A stretch of 64,000 nt of DNA from RYN-230 sp963768945 (GTDB lineage Bacteria > Actinomycetota > Actinomycetes > Streptosporangiales > Streptosporangiaceae), in the NCBI GenBank assembly GCA_963768945.1, contig CAVYJW010000003.1, forward strand, positions 2,232,001-2,296,000, read 5' to 3'. How positions within the stretch are numbered: position 1 is the first letter of the stretch; the number at the start of each line of letters is the position of its first letter. The notes under the pieces are model-generated. The model had not been told where the DNA came from, did not search any database, and saw only the letters and a list, made by a program, of their open reading frames with translations. The translations under genes were made by a program, and so were the position numbers. Of the stretch, positions 52,967 through 62,398 are shown piece by piece.

Positions 52967-54667
52967 ATGGTCGTGCTCGTTGTGGTCGGCATTGTGGCGG
53001 GGTTTTTGGCGGGCATCTCACCGTGCATCCTCCCGGTCCTGCCAGTCGTGCTGGTCGCCGGGTCGGCCCCGCCGGCGGGGGGCACCGGACCGGCGATGAG
53101 GACGCCGCGAGCTGGCCTGGCGCGGCCGATGGCCGTGATCGCCGGTCTTGTCCTGAGCTTCAGCCTCGTGGTCCTGGCCGGGTCAGAGATCCTGTCCCTG
53201 CTGCATCTGCCGCAAGACTCGCTGCGCGACGCAGGCATCGTCTTGCTGGTCGTGGTGGGGGTTGGCTATCTCATCCCGTCAGCAGGCGCGCTGATCGAGC
53301 GGCCATTCACCCGGCTGGGCGCCCGCAGGCCGAGCGACCGGGCTGGGGGGTTCGTCCTCGGCCTGGCCCTCGGCGTCCTCTATGTCCCCTGCGCCGGGCC
53401 GGTGCTGGCCGCCATCACGGTGATCGGGGCGACTCACCGGGTGGGACTGACGGCGGTCATCCTCACGGCCGCATTCGCTGTGGGGACCGCGGTGCCGCTC
53501 CTGGCGATCGCCGTTGCAGGCGGTCAGCTCACCCGGCGGATCGGTGCCGTCCGGCGGCGAGCGCCCGAGGTGCGCCGGGCTGGCGGGGCCGTGCTCATAG
53601 TCATTGCCGTGGCCATTGCCTTTAACGTCTTCGGCGGGCTGCAGCGTGACATCCCTGGGTACACCACCGCACTCCAGGGCTCGGGCAAGATCCGCAAGCA
53701 ACTCAACGGGCTCACCGGCGCCGCCCACACGTCGCTGACGAGCTGCAACGCGAACGCCAGCACCTTGGTGAACTGCGGCTCCGCCCCGAACTTCACTGGT
53801 ATCACCACCTGGCTGAACACCCCCCGCGGCAAGCCGCTCTCGCTTGGCGCGCTCCGCGGGAAGGTAGTCCTCGTGGACTTCTGGACCTACTCGTGCATCA
53901 ACTGCCAGCGGACGCTGCCCCACGTTGAGGCGTGGTACAAGAAGTACGCCGGGGACGGCTTCGTCGTCGTGGGAGTACACACCCCGGAGTTCGCCTTCGA
54001 GCACGTGGTTTCGAACGTGCGGGCCCAAGCCGCGGCGCTCGGTGTCCACTACCCGGTCGCGATCGACAACAACTACGGCACGTGGAACGCTTACGACAAC
54101 GAGTACTGGCCAGCGGACTACCTGATCGATGCCCATGGCGATGTCCGCCACATCCACTTCGGCGAGGGAGACTACTCAACGACCGAACAGCTGATCCGCC
54201 AGCTGCTGCGCGAGGCGCATCCCGGTCTGTCACTCCCGCCCCCCACCGAAGTCCCGGTCAAGACCCCGGCCGGCGAACTGAGTCCTGAAACCTACGTCGG
54301 CTACGCGCGGCTCCAGTACCTCGACCCGGACAATGTGGCCCGGAACACGCCAGCCACCTACCATTTCCCGGCGTCCCTTCCCCTCGGTGCGCTGGGCCTG
54401 TCGGGAACGTGGACCGACCACGCGCAGGAAGCGACCGCTGGGACCGGGGCCGAGATGGAACTGAGCTTCCTGGCCCAGGACGTGTACCTGGTGCTCGGCG
54501 GGACCGGGAGTCTCGACGTCTCATTCGACGGCCGCCATACGCAGACCATCCACATCGGCGGAGTTCCCCGGCTTTACGCCCTGCTCCAGGCTGGCTCGGC
54601 GACGGGCGGAACGATCCTGCTGCATGCGTCACCGGGAGTCGAGGCTTATGACTTCACCTTCGGCTGA
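52967..54667 (+). CDS. DipZ-like protein: CcdA membrane domain + thioredoxin + C-terminal beta domain
   Basis: 566 aa. N-terminal CcdA/DsbD transmembrane core with its two redox cysteines (GISPCILPVLPVVLVAG and YVPCAGPVLAAITVIG), about six helices to ~250. Next is a periplasm-side redoxin domain (KVVLVDFWTYSCINCQRTLP, C-x-x-C), then a C-terminal carbohydrate-binding-like beta domain (SGTWTDHAQEAT, HASPGVEAYDFTFG). The architecture is that of mycobacterial DipZ. It carries reducing power from cytoplasmic thioredoxin across the membrane. ATG at 52967 with GAGAGG upstream. Confidence 0.92.
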   Translation: MVVLVVVGIVAGFLAGISPCILPVLPVVLVAGSAPPAGGTGPAMRTPRAGLARPMAVIAGLVLSFSLVVLAGSEILSLLHLPQDSLRDAGIVLLVVVGVGYLIPSAGALIERPFTRLGARRPSDRAGGFVLGLALGVLYVPCAGPVLAAITVIGATHRVGLTAVILTAAFAVGTAVPLLAIAVAGGQLTRRIGAVRRRAPEVRRAGGAVLIVIAVAIAFNVFGGLQRDIPGYTTALQGSGKIRKQLNGLTGAAHTSLTSCNANASTLVNCGSAPNFTGITTWLNTPRGKPLSLGALRGKVVLVDFWTYSCINCQRTLPHVEAWYKKYAGDGFVVVGVHTPEFAFEHVVSNVRAQAAALGVHYPVAIDNNYGTWNAYDNEYWPADYLIDAHGDVRHIHFGEGDYSTTEQLIRQLLREAHPGLSLPPPTEVPVKTPAGELSPETYVGYARLQYLDPDNVARNTPATYHFPASLPLGALGLSGTWTDHAQEATAGTGAEMELSFLAQDVYLVLGGTGSLDVSFDGRHTQTIHIGGVPRLYALLQAGSATGGTILLHASPGVEAYDFTFG

Positions 54668-54805
54668 TCCCGGGGGGAGCTGACCAAGCAGGCCAGGTCG
54701 TCATCCGCTCATGCTGGGTATTTGCTCCCATTTTGAGTACTTGCTCCGCGATATCGAACGCTCATTGATGGAAAATCCTTGACGGGGTGCACCTGCCGTG
54801 AGACT

Positions 54806-54888
54806 GTCCCGCTACGGGGCCTTCGCCGTAACTGTTCTCATTGAGACGTTTTGCGCGTTCGACATAGTGACACCGACGGTAGCGGGAC
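54806..54888. repeat. 83-bp segment bounded by 10-bp inverted repeats
   Basis: GTCCCGCTAC (54806-54815) and GTAGCGGGAC (54879-54888) enclose a comparatively AT-rich stretch containing the near-palindrome TCTCATTGAGA and ACGTTTTGCGCGTTCGACA. The flanks also share TTGACGG. It could be a transposon-end relic or a regulatory hairpin in front of the gene at 54950. A direct repeat of (T/C)TTGCTCC lies just upstream (54720-54750). Confidence 0.45.
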
Positions 54889-54949
54889 CGTCAAGGCCGT
54901 GGAGCACGCGGGATGAGACGGGAAGCTTGCCGGCGCCAAGGAGATGACG

Positions 54950-55732
54950 ATGTCCAACAGTCCGGATCAATCATCAGGCACCCCGGCGACGTCAACTGCG
55001 GGGGCGCATCAGCAAAACGGCGGGGGGGATGTGCCCGACGAGGTTCAAACTATCCTCGACGCGGATCCGGTAACCGGGTGGTGGATCCTGCTTGCCTTCG
55101 CAATTCTGGCGGTGGGAACAGTCCTCTCCTATCTGATTTGGCGGTTGGTAAAGCCGACCGACTTTATGCCTTCCTCAAGCTACGCCGTGTATGCCGGCTT
55201 GTTCGTCATGGCGTTGGCTATCGAGCGCATTCTCGAGCCGTTCTCAGGGCTATTCCTGCCGACGACAAAAAAGAAGAAGGCGACAAGCAATATCCAAGCG
55301 GCTCATGCAAAGCACGCCCTGGCAGTTGCGGCCACCAGCCCATCCCATGTCGCGACGGCAATTCAGGCCCAAGAGAAAGCGGCGGTGGCTCAGAAGGATT
55401 TTCATCGATCTCAGGGTATCCGAGCGGTTCTAATGTGGGCAACGGCAGCGGTTCTGGCCATGCTCGCCTGCGCCGCGCTCGGCATCTTCTTGTTGCGTTC
55501 GGTAGAGACCCCGAGTGCAGCAAAGGGAATCACCGCGTCAACGCCTGTGAACTCCCCGAGTGCCGCCCTGTCAATCCCGGGACCTGCTAAAAACCCTAAT
55601 CGTCTGCTGGATCTGCTCGTGACTGGACTGGTGGTAGGCGCCGGGACCAAGCCGCTTCACGACTTGATCAGTCAGATCCAGACATCGTCGGGTACTTCCA
55701 AGGCACGCTCTTCCACAACGGCAACCGGCTGA
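54950..55732 (+). CDS. Hypothetical multi-pass membrane protein
   Basis: 260 aa with transmembrane segments at about 45-65, 78-96, 160-185 and a C-terminal amphipathic one (LLDLLVTGLVVGAGTKPLHD). The C-terminal motif G-A-G-T-K-P-L-H-D-L-I recurs in otherwise unnamed membrane proteins of many bacteria. A Lys-rich loop (TKKKKA) faces the cytoplasm. AAGGAG 6 bp before the second ATG (54950) decides the start. Base composition is lower in GC than the neighbours, hinting at transfer. Function unknown. Confidence 0.75.
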   Translation: MSNSPDQSSGTPATSTAGAHQQNGGGDVPDEVQTILDADPVTGWWILLAFAILAVGTVLSYLIWRLVKPTDFMPSSSYAVYAGLFVMALAIERILEPFSGLFLPTTKKKKATSNIQAAHAKHALAVAATSPSHVATAIQAQEKAAVAQKDFHRSQGIRAVLMWATAAVLAMLACAALGIFLLRSVETPSAAKGITASTPVNSPSAALSIPGPAKNPNRLLDLLVTGLVVGAGTKPLHDLISQIQTSSGTSKARSSTTATG

Positions 55733-55791
55733 CCGTTGGCCCAGGAGAGGCCTCGTGCATCGAGTAATCGAGGCCCGCAACATCATCGCGT

Positions 55792-55839
55792 GGCAGCGCC
55801 ATGGTGGCCGCCAGTTGTGGCGCGGCCACCATGGCTGCC
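55792..55839. terminator. Bidirectional terminator hairpin
   Basis: GGCAGCGCCATGGTGGCCGC (55792-55811) pairs with GCGGCCACCATGGCTGCC (55822-55839), 18 bp with a two-base bulge. It lies between convergent genes ending at 55732 and 55874. A second smaller dyad GGCCTCG...CGAGGCC lies at 55749-55775. Confidence 0.8.
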
Positions 55840-55873
55840 AAGTCGGCCCGGCGTAGTTGCCGGTGGCTGCGGA

Positions 55874-56302
55874 TCAGCCCGGCAGCATGCCGCTGACGAG
55901 CGCCTGCCAGATGGTGTTGCTGACAGTCCCGTCCTGCGTGACTCCCAGCCCCTTCTGGAAGCCCTTCACCGCCGCGTCTGTCTTGGGCCCGAAGATCCCG
56001 TCTATCGCGAGGTTCTGCTTGCGGAACACGAACTCTTCCTGCACCCCGCGCACGGCGTAGTCGCTGGCTCCCTCCTTGACCTGGAGGGCCAGCTGAGCCC
56101 AGGTCAGCGGCCCGACTTCGCCGTCCTGGGCCAGCTTCTTCTCGGCCTGGAAGGCCTTCACGGCCGCCGTCGTCTTCGGCCCGAAAATCCCGTCAATGGT
56201 GACCGGGTGGCCGCGCTGGTGGAGCAGGTACTGCACGGACTCGACCGGGTGGTGACTGTCCCCCTCCTTGACCAGCGGCCATGGCCGAATCGCATCACTC
56301 AT
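55874..56302 (-). CDS. Protein of two peptidoglycan-binding domains (PF01471 type)
   Basis: 142 aa consisting of two ~65-residue repeats: EGDSHHPVESVQYLLHQRG then DGIFGPKTTAAVKAFQ and, in the second, GASDYAVRGVQEEFVFRKQ then DGIFGPKTDAAVKGFQ. No signal peptide, so it may be exported by another route or bind intracellular targets. ATG at 56302 is the only start. Similar stand-alone double-domain proteins occur across actinobacteria. Confidence 0.9.
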   Translation of the reverse strand: MSDAIRPWPLVKEGDSHHPVESVQYLLHQRGHPVTIDGIFGPKTTAAVKAFQAEKKLAQDGEVGPLTWAQLALQVKEGASDYAVRGVQEEFVFRKQNLAIDGIFGPKTDAAVKGFQKGLGVTQDGTVSNTIWQALVSGMLPG

Positions 56303-56536
56303 GACTTCCCCCTAGGTGTGAAAGTGCCCCTAAATGGACCCAACGTACAGCTCACCACAATGAGGAAACCTCGGCTACCCACCGATGCAAAAAGGCCGCC
56401 GCCCCCACACCACGCCGGGACTGCGCCGCGCATCCGGCCGGGGAGGGCCCGCCAGGCCCCGGGCACGCTCGTCGTACAGCATGAGCCGACCACGCCGGTC
56501 GGGTGACCGGCACCACAGATGACAGGAGGCATCCCG

Positions 56537-56839
56537 ATGCACGCACCCAATGACAACATCGCTCCGGAAGGCCTGCGCGGGTGGTGGGCATCTCCCCCGC
56601 GATCCGGCATGCAACGCATCATCTCGCCATGGGAGTACCGCCACCTCCGTGCCTGGGCAGGCGTTCGCATGGCCAGTGGTATCGCCCTGGCCGGCCTTGG
56701 CGTCGTTACCGTCTCCTTCGGTGGGAACGACGGGAAGACCTACGGGTGGGCGATGGCGTTCCTGGCGGCGGCAGCGGCAAACCTGGCGTTCGCCAACTGG
56801 GAGCTGAGCATCGCCCGCTCCGCAGCTGCCCGAACCTGA
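56537..56839 (+). CDS. Small conserved two-TM actinobacterial membrane protein
   Basis: 100 aa. ISPWEYRHLRAWAGVRMASG leads into helix one (IALAGLGVVTVSFGG), and TYGWAMAFLAAAAANLAFAN is helix two, followed by WELSIARSAAART. I recall this pattern as widespread in actinobacteria without a function. AGGAGG 7 bp before the ATG at 56537. Confidence 0.82.
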   Translation: MHAPNDNIAPEGLRGWWASPPRSGMQRIISPWEYRHLRAWAGVRMASGIALAGLGVVTVSFGGNDGKTYGWAMAFLAAAAANLAFANWELSIARSAAART

Positions 56840-56874
56840 GATGGCCGGACGCCAGCCGGGGCGTGGCGTATTCA

Positions 56875-57300
56875 TCAGGCCCGGAGGGGATTCTGTACTC
56901 GGACGCCGTCGTATCGTTGTTCCGCGTTGAGATCCTCAGAGAACAGGGTCTTACAGCCCAGGCTGGCCGCACTACAGATGATCATTGCGTCCCAGAACGA
57001 AATGTCGTACCGCCGGTGGCTGTCTATCGCATTGAGCACGTCCTCCGAGCCTGGCGAATGCACGCGCCAGTGCGAGAGGTCAGCGATGATGGCCGCTGCG
57101 GAGAGTGCATCGAGCGGCTTGGGAACCTTGCGGGTCACGGTGACGAAGAACTCCTGCAGCACCTGGACGCTGAGGCACCCGTCGCCGGACTCCCACAATT
57201 CCGCCAGCAGAGATCGTGCTCGATGATGCTTCTCGCCGGCGGTCTCGTCGTGCGCGTACACGAGGATACTGGTGTCCACGAAACTGCGGTTACCGCTCAT
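56875..57300 (-). CDS. vapC: VapC-type PIN-domain toxin
   Basis: 141 aa. PIN ribonuclease with the acidic triad: FVDTSILVYAHD (Asp), LQEFFVTVTRK (Glu) and DISFWDAMIICSAASLGC (Asp). Cleaves RNA (tRNA or rRNA in studied VapCs). ATG at 57300, inside the end of the antitoxin gene (11-bp overlap), hence coupled. Confidence 0.9.
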   Translation of the reverse strand: MSGNRSFVDTSILVYAHDETAGEKHHRARSLLAELWESGDGCLSVQVLQEFFVTVTRKVPKPLDALSAAAIIADLSHWRVHSPGSEDVLNAIDSHRRYDISFWDAMIICSAASLGCKTLFSEDLNAEQRYDGVRVQNPLRA

Positions 57301-57532
57301 GCAGGTCGTCCCGGCTCCACCGGGCCTGACCATCGGTGCCTAGGTCTCGCCCCTCTTCCAGCAGCGCAAGGCTCCGCGCTTTGGCGTGACGGTAGCCAGT
57401 CTCCTGGTCTGCCAGGTCCTTGATCATTCTTGTCAGTAGCTGCGACAGCGAGGTGCCGCGCTGAATAGCTATGATCTTGGCCCGCTGCAGGTCTTCCTCA
57501 GGAAGCGACAGCGTGATGTTCCGATTGCTCAT
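57290..57532 (-). CDS. vapB: VapB-type RHH antitoxin
   Basis: 80 aa. MSNRNITLSLPEEDLQRAKI and AIQRGTSLSQLLTRMIKDLA form a ribbon-helix-helix; the acidic/basic tail binds VapC. ATG at 57532. Dyad AGAGTGT...ACACTCT (57550-57582) upstream is a candidate operator. Confidence 0.88.
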   Translation of the reverse strand: MSNRNITLSLPEEDLQRAKIIAIQRGTSLSQLLTRMIKDLADQETGYRHAKARSLALLEEGRDLGTDGQARWSRDDLHER

Positions 57533-57549
57533 GCGCACCTCCACGTGAA

Positions 57550-57582
57550 AGAGTGTAGCACGTAAAAAGGTGGAGACACTCT
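57550..57582. promoter_or_regulatory. Operator/promoter candidate of vapBC
   Basis: Inverted repeat AGAGTGT (57550-57556) / ACACTCT (57576-57582) around an AT-rich centre (ACGTAAAAAGG), 18 bp upstream of the vapB start. Confidence 0.45.
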
Positions 57583-57762
57583 GCGAATAGCACCGGCCAA
57601 CTGGCGTGGGTGCAGGACGCCTGCACCGCTGGTCTTCGGCGGGCTGGGGGGTTCTGCCAATACCTGGAACAACAGTCACTGCCGGACCGATTCGGGAGCG
57701 GGTTGGCTGGGGCGTGAGCGGCGTTGTGGCGCGTGAGCTCACGGAGACGGAGGAAAACAGCG

Positions 57763-57852
57763 ATGCAAGCAGCGTTCATGTACGGCGCCGGCGACGTCCG
57801 GGTTGAGGAGATCGCCGACCCGAAACTGGTGAACCCGTGGAGTAAGCCATGA
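57763..57852 (+). pseudogene. N-terminal fragment of a zinc alcohol dehydrogenase
   Basis: ATG with GGAGG 10 bp upstream encodes MQAAFMYGAGDVRVEEIADP, the start of a zinc-dependent MDR dehydrogenase, and then stops after 29 codons. The remaining ~310 residues are missing. Its stop overlaps the ATG of the following SDR gene (ATGA), so the deletion left a functional translational start in front of the SDR frame. Confidence 0.7.
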
Positions 57853-58570
57853 GTGAAGTCATTGTCGTCATCGGAGCAGGACAGATCGGTCAGGCAATCG
57901 CCCGGCGCGTGAGCGCCGGGAAGCACGTCGTAGTGGCCGACCTGCACGACCAGAACGCCGAGGCAGCGGCCGGGGTGATGCGCGACGCCGGGTTCGAGGT
58001 GAGCACCGCAACCGTCAACGTGTCCTCAGGCGAGTCGGTTCACGCACTCGTCGAGACGGCCACGGGTCTCGGTGGCGTCACCGGCGTCATCCACGCCGCG
58101 GGAGTCTCACCCAGCCAGGCCTCACCGGCGACCGCCTCGGCGCCCTCACCGAGGACCAGAACGCCGCACTCGCGACCACCCCGGCGGATGAGTTGCTGAA
58201 GCTCCCCATGCTCCAGCCCGATCAGGTCACAGACCCTCTCCACGCCTACCAGCTTGCCAAGCGCGGGAACTCGCTGCGGGTGATGGCCGAGGCCGTTCGG
58301 TGGGGCAAGCGCGGCGCCCGGCTCAACACCATCAGCCCCGGCATCATCTTCACTCCGCTCGCCAGGGACGAGCTGACCGGCCCTCGAGGTGAGGGATACC
58401 GCCGCATGATCGAACTGTCCCCCGCCGGACGCGGCGGGACCCCGGACGAGGTCGGAACAGTTGGCGCCCTTCTAATGGGCCCCGACAGCACGTTCATCAC
58501 CGGCAGCGACTTCCTCATGGACGGCGGAGTCACCGCGTCCTACTTCTACGGCGATCTCGCGCCGCAGTGA
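57849..58570 (+). pseudogene. SDR oxidoreductase with internal deletion and frameshift
   Basis: First frame: VIVVIGAGQIGQAIARRVSA, GVTGVIHAAGVSPSQASPAT. About 60 bp later the second frame continues: TEDQNAALATTPADELLKLP, YQLAKRGNSLRVMAEAVRWG (Y-x-x-x-K), GARLNTISPGIIFTPLARDE, FITGSDFLMDGGVTAS. In the intact family roughly 35-40 residues (beta-strand 5 region with the catalytic Ser) lie between these blocks; here they are deleted near 58125 with loss of frame. The second half alone opens from 58193. Confidence 0.8.
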
Positions 58571-58787
58571 CGGTGAGGCTCGCGGCGCCAGCACTGTCGC
58601 GGTCGTGGCCAGCTCAGCGCCTGCGCGATCTACCGGAGGCTGGATGTGAGAAGGCCGCCCGGTTGTGGCACGTATCAGTCGAGATGCTTACTGGTCAGAC
58701 CCCCGTGGCCCGATCTACGTCAGCGGCAGCCCGGGAGTACGAGGCACGGTGCCATCGTGCTGGTGGCGGTTTCCTGGGAGGAGAGTC

Positions 58788-59198
58788 ATGACACTGACAT
58801 TTGATTCCGCAAGCGATCTCGCTAACGCGCTGCGGCGCGCTGCGAACGCCCACGGCCAGTACGAGGAGGAAATTGGCCACCCAGACCCAGATTGGCCGGA
58901 CTGGTATGCGGCGTACCTCGAGCAAGAACAAGCCGGACCTGAGCACGAGGCCACGTCCCCGGCCAGCCGTGGCGGCGCCACCGTGCCGGTGGCGGTCGTT
59001 GCCAGCCGCACCGAGGCGGAGCTGATCGCCGGCATGCTGCGCAATAACGATCTGCTGGCCGTGGTGTCTGCCGACGACGCCGGAGGGCAAGAACCGCAAC
59101 TGCAGGCGCAGGGCGTGCGGGTACTCGTCCCACCCACCGACGCAGCGATGGCCCGGCGACTCCTGGACGCAGCAAACCGGCAGGGCGCAGACGGGTAA
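58788..59198 (+). CDS. DUF2007-like protein
   Basis: 136 aa. The N-terminal part (LANALRRAANAHGQYEEEIG, DWPDWYAAYLEQEQAG) resembles a tail often fused to VOC proteins in actinobacteria. The C-terminal ~75 residues (VVASRTEAELIAGMLRNNDL, QAQGVRVLVPPTDAAMARRL) are a DUF2007 ('putative signal transducing') domain. GGGAGGAG 4 bp before the ATG at 58788 decides the start. Function unknown. Confidence 0.8.
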   Translation: MTLTFDSASDLANALRRAANAHGQYEEEIGHPDPDWPDWYAAYLEQEQAGPEHEATSPASRGGATVPVAVVASRTEAELIAGMLRNNDLLAVVSADDAGGQEPQLQAQGVRVLVPPTDAAMARRLLDAANRQGADG

Positions 59199-59214
59199 TA
59201 CCCGGGACACAGGT

Positions 59215-59418
59215 TCACTGGATTTCCCTCGCGTCAAGGCCGAACAGGATCGCGCCGGGCCAGGCGAAATCCACCCAGCTCGCGGAAAGCAGCCGCCATA
59301 CCTTGCCGCGGCGCATCTGGGCTTCGAAATGGAGCGTGTACGCCTCGACGGCAGGCTCATCGGCCAAAATAAGGTCAGCGTGCACTGCCACCAACTCATT
59401 GCGTTGTCTGCGTGTCAT
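59215..59418 (-). CDS. Small hypothetical protein
   Basis: 67 aa: RRQRNELVAVHADLILADEP, AVEAYTLHFEAQMRRGKVWR, LLSASWVDFAWPGAILFGLD. Convergent with the DUF2007 gene (16 bp between stops). AGAGGG about 6 bp upstream of the ATG at 59418. The frame stays open for 2 kb upstream but that is GC-driven and opposite to another gene. No known family. Confidence 0.5.
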   Translation of the reverse strand: MTRRQRNELVAVHADLILADEPAVEAYTLHFEAQMRRGKVWRLLSASWVDFAWPGAILFGLDAREIQ

Positions 59419-59952
59419 GGCGAGCCCTCTGCTTTCCTGCTGATTTGAGTGCGGTCCGCCCAGGTCGCCAGGGCTGGTCGTGGCATCCACGGTCCCGCTC
59501 CGGGCCGCTGGTCGCGCCGGGGCCAGGCCCGGGCTAATGCCCTGGCCCGCGACCCCAGTGCGGTCCCGGGCAACCCGCGGTGCACCGTCATCGAGAAGAA
59601 GCTGGGCGTGGCTCCGGCCATCACGGTGCCTACGGTCACCGCCGGCGCGCGCCGTGCGGACAACCCCGCGCTGTCGGCAGGGCGGCCCTGGTTTCGCAAG
59701 CCCATCCCCGGTTATGGTTAGGAGGCAAGCAGACGGCGTACTGCTCGCTATCCGGTTGGGGAAGCTGGGCTGATCGCCGTGGCCTGGCACGGTCTGGAAG
59801 ATGGCCTTGAACCGGAACCCCGCACGTGGCGACGGGCTGAGGTGCCATCGGTTTCGACTCGGCCTCATCGGCTGGTGATGTGGGCCAGCTAGGAGGCCGT
59901 ATGAACCGTCACGCCTGGCCGGGTGCCATGGACGTGGCGTAGCGCCGGCCCG
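59419..59952. other. Gap with no supportable gene
   Basis: 534 bp. Frames on both strands are open from GC bias, but none has conserved sequence or RBS. Contains the promoter of the truncated LAL gene; nothing else recognised. Confidence 0.45.
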
Positions 59953-61690
59953 ATGGCCGCAGGTTCCCGCCCGCAAGAACGTGCCGCACAGCTGAAGGGC
60001 CGACGCGCCGAATTGGGCCTGCTCGACGGGCTCATCGAGGCTGTCCGGGCCGGGGAGAGCCGGGTACTCGTACTGCGCGGCGAGCCAGGTGTGGGCAAGA
60101 CGGCGCTGCTTGATCACCTGGCCGTCCGGGCTTCCGGATGCCGGGTGGCGCGCGCGGCAGGGGTTCAGTCGGAGATGGAGCTGGCGTTCGCAGGCCTGCA
60201 ACAGCTGTGCGCGCCGATGCTGAACCACCTGGAGGCGATACCGGCGCCGCAGCGTGACGCGGCGCGGATCGCGTTCGGCCTCAGCGCTGGCTCGGCGCCT
60301 GACCGGTTCCTTGTAGCGCTGGCTGCGTTGAGCCTGCTGTCGCAGGCGGCCGGGGAGCGCCCGCTGTTCTGCGTGGTCGATGACGAACAGTGGCTCGACC
60401 AGGCTTCGGCGCAGGCCCTGGGGTTCGTAGCTCGACGGCTGGCGGCGGAGCCGGTCGGTCTGGTGTTCGCGGCCCGGGTGCCGGGTGAGGAACTGGCCGG
60501 GCTGCCGGAGCTGGGGGTAGAGGGCCTGGCGGAGGGTGACGCGCGGGCGCTGCTGGACTCGGTGCTCACCGGGCCGCTGGATACCCGCATCCGCGACCGG
60601 ATCGTCGCCGAGACACGCGGCAATCCCCTGGCGTTGCTGGAGCTGCCTCGGGGAATGGCGCCGGCGCAGCTGGCGGGCGGGTTCGGGCTGCCCGGCGCGA
60701 GGCCGCTGTCGGGGCAGATCGAGGAGAGTTTCCGGCGGCGGATCGATGCTCTCGCGACCCAGACCCGCCGTTTGCTGCAGCTCGCGGCGGCGGATCCGGT
60801 GGGTGAGCCGCTGCTGGTATGGCAAGCGGCCAGGCGGCTCGGGATCCCGGTTCAGGCGGCGACGCCGACGGTCGAGGCGGACCTGGTCGAGTTCGGTGCC
60901 CAAGTGCGGTTCCGGCATCCGCTGGTGCACTCGGCAGCCTACCGGTCGGCGTCGCGGCAGGACAGGCAGGACGTGCATAGCGCGCTGGCGGAGGTCACCG
61001 ATCCGCGGGCTGATCCCGATCGCCGGGCCTGGCACCGGGCTCAGGCCGCACCGGGGCCAGACGAGGACGTCGCCGGGGAGCTCGAGCGCTCGGCGGGCCG
61101 GGCCCAGGATCGCGGAGGGCTGGCCGCGGCGGCCGCGTTCCTGGAACGTGCGGCGCTGCTGACACCCGGCCCGGTGCGCCGGACAGGACGGTTGCTCGCG
61201 GCGGCCCGGGCCAAACGCGACGCCGGCGCGCTGGATGCGGCACTGGGACTGCTGGTCGCGGTCGAGGCCGACCCGCTGGATGAACTGCGGACCGCCGAGG
61301 TGGAGCACCTGCGGGGGCAGATCGCCCTTGACCAGCGCCGCGGCACCGACGCCGCCCGGCTGTTGCTCAGCGCGGCCAGGCGCCTCGAGCCTCTCGACGT
61401 CGGCTTGGCCCGCGAGACGCACCTGGAGGCCCTCTGGGAGGCCGCGATGTGGTCAGGCGACCTGGACATCCCCGGGGGCGTGCGGGAGGCCGCCGAGGCC
61501 GCGCGTGCCGCTCCGCCCGGCCCCGACCCGCCGCGTGCGGCCGACGTCCTGCTCGACGCATTCGCGCTGCGGCTGACTGAGGGGCACGCGGCGGCCGCGG
61601 CGGCGCTGACCCGGGCACTCGAGCTGGTTCTCGACCTGGACATCAGCTCCGGCGAGGTCGGCCGCTGGCTCCGGCTGGCCGGCGGGAGGG
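59953..61690 (+). pseudogene. LAL-family regulator truncated by deletion
   Basis: From ATG 59953: GRRAELGLLDGLIEAVRAGE, Walker A LRGEPGVGKTALLDHLAVRA, CVVDDEQWLDQASAQALGFV, ETRGNPLALLELPRG, then TPR-like repeats to DISSGEVGRWLRLAGGR at 61689. In intact relatives some 300 more residues follow, ending in a LuxR helix-turn-helix; here conservation stops dead at 61690 and the sequence becomes another gene. Without its HTH it cannot act as a regulator. The reading frame happens to stay open to 61863. Confidence 0.85.
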
Positions 61691-61691
61691 T

Positions 61692-62180
61692 GAGCCAACC
61701 GCCGGCCTGCTCGCCGGCGCCGTGGGGACCGTCTGCCTGGACACCGTTCAGTACCTGCGGCACCGTCGTGCGGGCGGCACCGAGAGCCCGCTGGCCTGGG
61801 AATTCGCGCCGGTCAACACCTGGGAGACGGCTCCTGACCCAGGGCAGGCCGCCCGCCGCGTGATCGAGGGCTTCACCGGGCGCAAGCTCCCCGACCGCTG
61901 GGCCTGGCCGATCAGTACCGCCGCGCACTGGGCCTACGGATCGGCTGCCGCGGCGATGTACGGCGTCATGGCCGGGTCGGCGCGCCGGCCGCACCCCGCA
62001 TACGGCCTGCCCTTCGGCGCCACGGTCTGGGCCGCCGGTTACGTCGTGCTCCCCGAAGCCGGGCTGTACCAGCCGATCTGGAAGTACGACGCGAAAACCC
62101 TGGCCTGGGATCTGAGCGCGCACCTAGCCTACGGCGCGGGCACCGGGACCACGTTCTGGCTACTGACCAAAATCATTTGA
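61692..62180 (+). pseudogene. Membrane protein gene fused to the LAL deletion junction, start lost
   Basis: From 61692, in a different frame than the LAL gene, it reads EPTAGLLAGAVGTVCLDTVQ, GTESPLAWEFAPVNTWETAP, RVIEGFTGRKLPDRWAWPIS and HLAYGAGTGTTFWLLTKII, about four transmembrane segments of an actinobacterial membrane family. The normal N-terminus (M... G-L-L-A-G-A) has no start codon here; only a GTG at 61722 (giving 152 aa) could initiate, which would lose the first helix half. Possibly still translated from there. Confidence 0.6.
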
Positions 62181-62398
62181 CCGAACGTTCAGCCACCTGG
62201 CGTCCAGGCGGACCAGCCAGCGCCGCCCTTCCGCCCGGACGCCAGGCGGATGGTCAGGGGCTCCCCCGCCGCTGCGCTCATCTGGGGCTTCCCACGGCGG
62301 GAGCCTGTGCCCGCAGAACCATGCCTGACCCCCGGTTCGTAACGAGCGACCAATGGAAGAACGCGTCCCGCTGCTTAGGCTCCTCTGGAGGAGAGATC

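Noticed and set aside
59215..61422. Extension of the small minus-strand gene to 735 codons
   Set aside because: All but the last 67 codons are antisense to the LAL gene or non-conserved; the short form with its own ATG is preferred.
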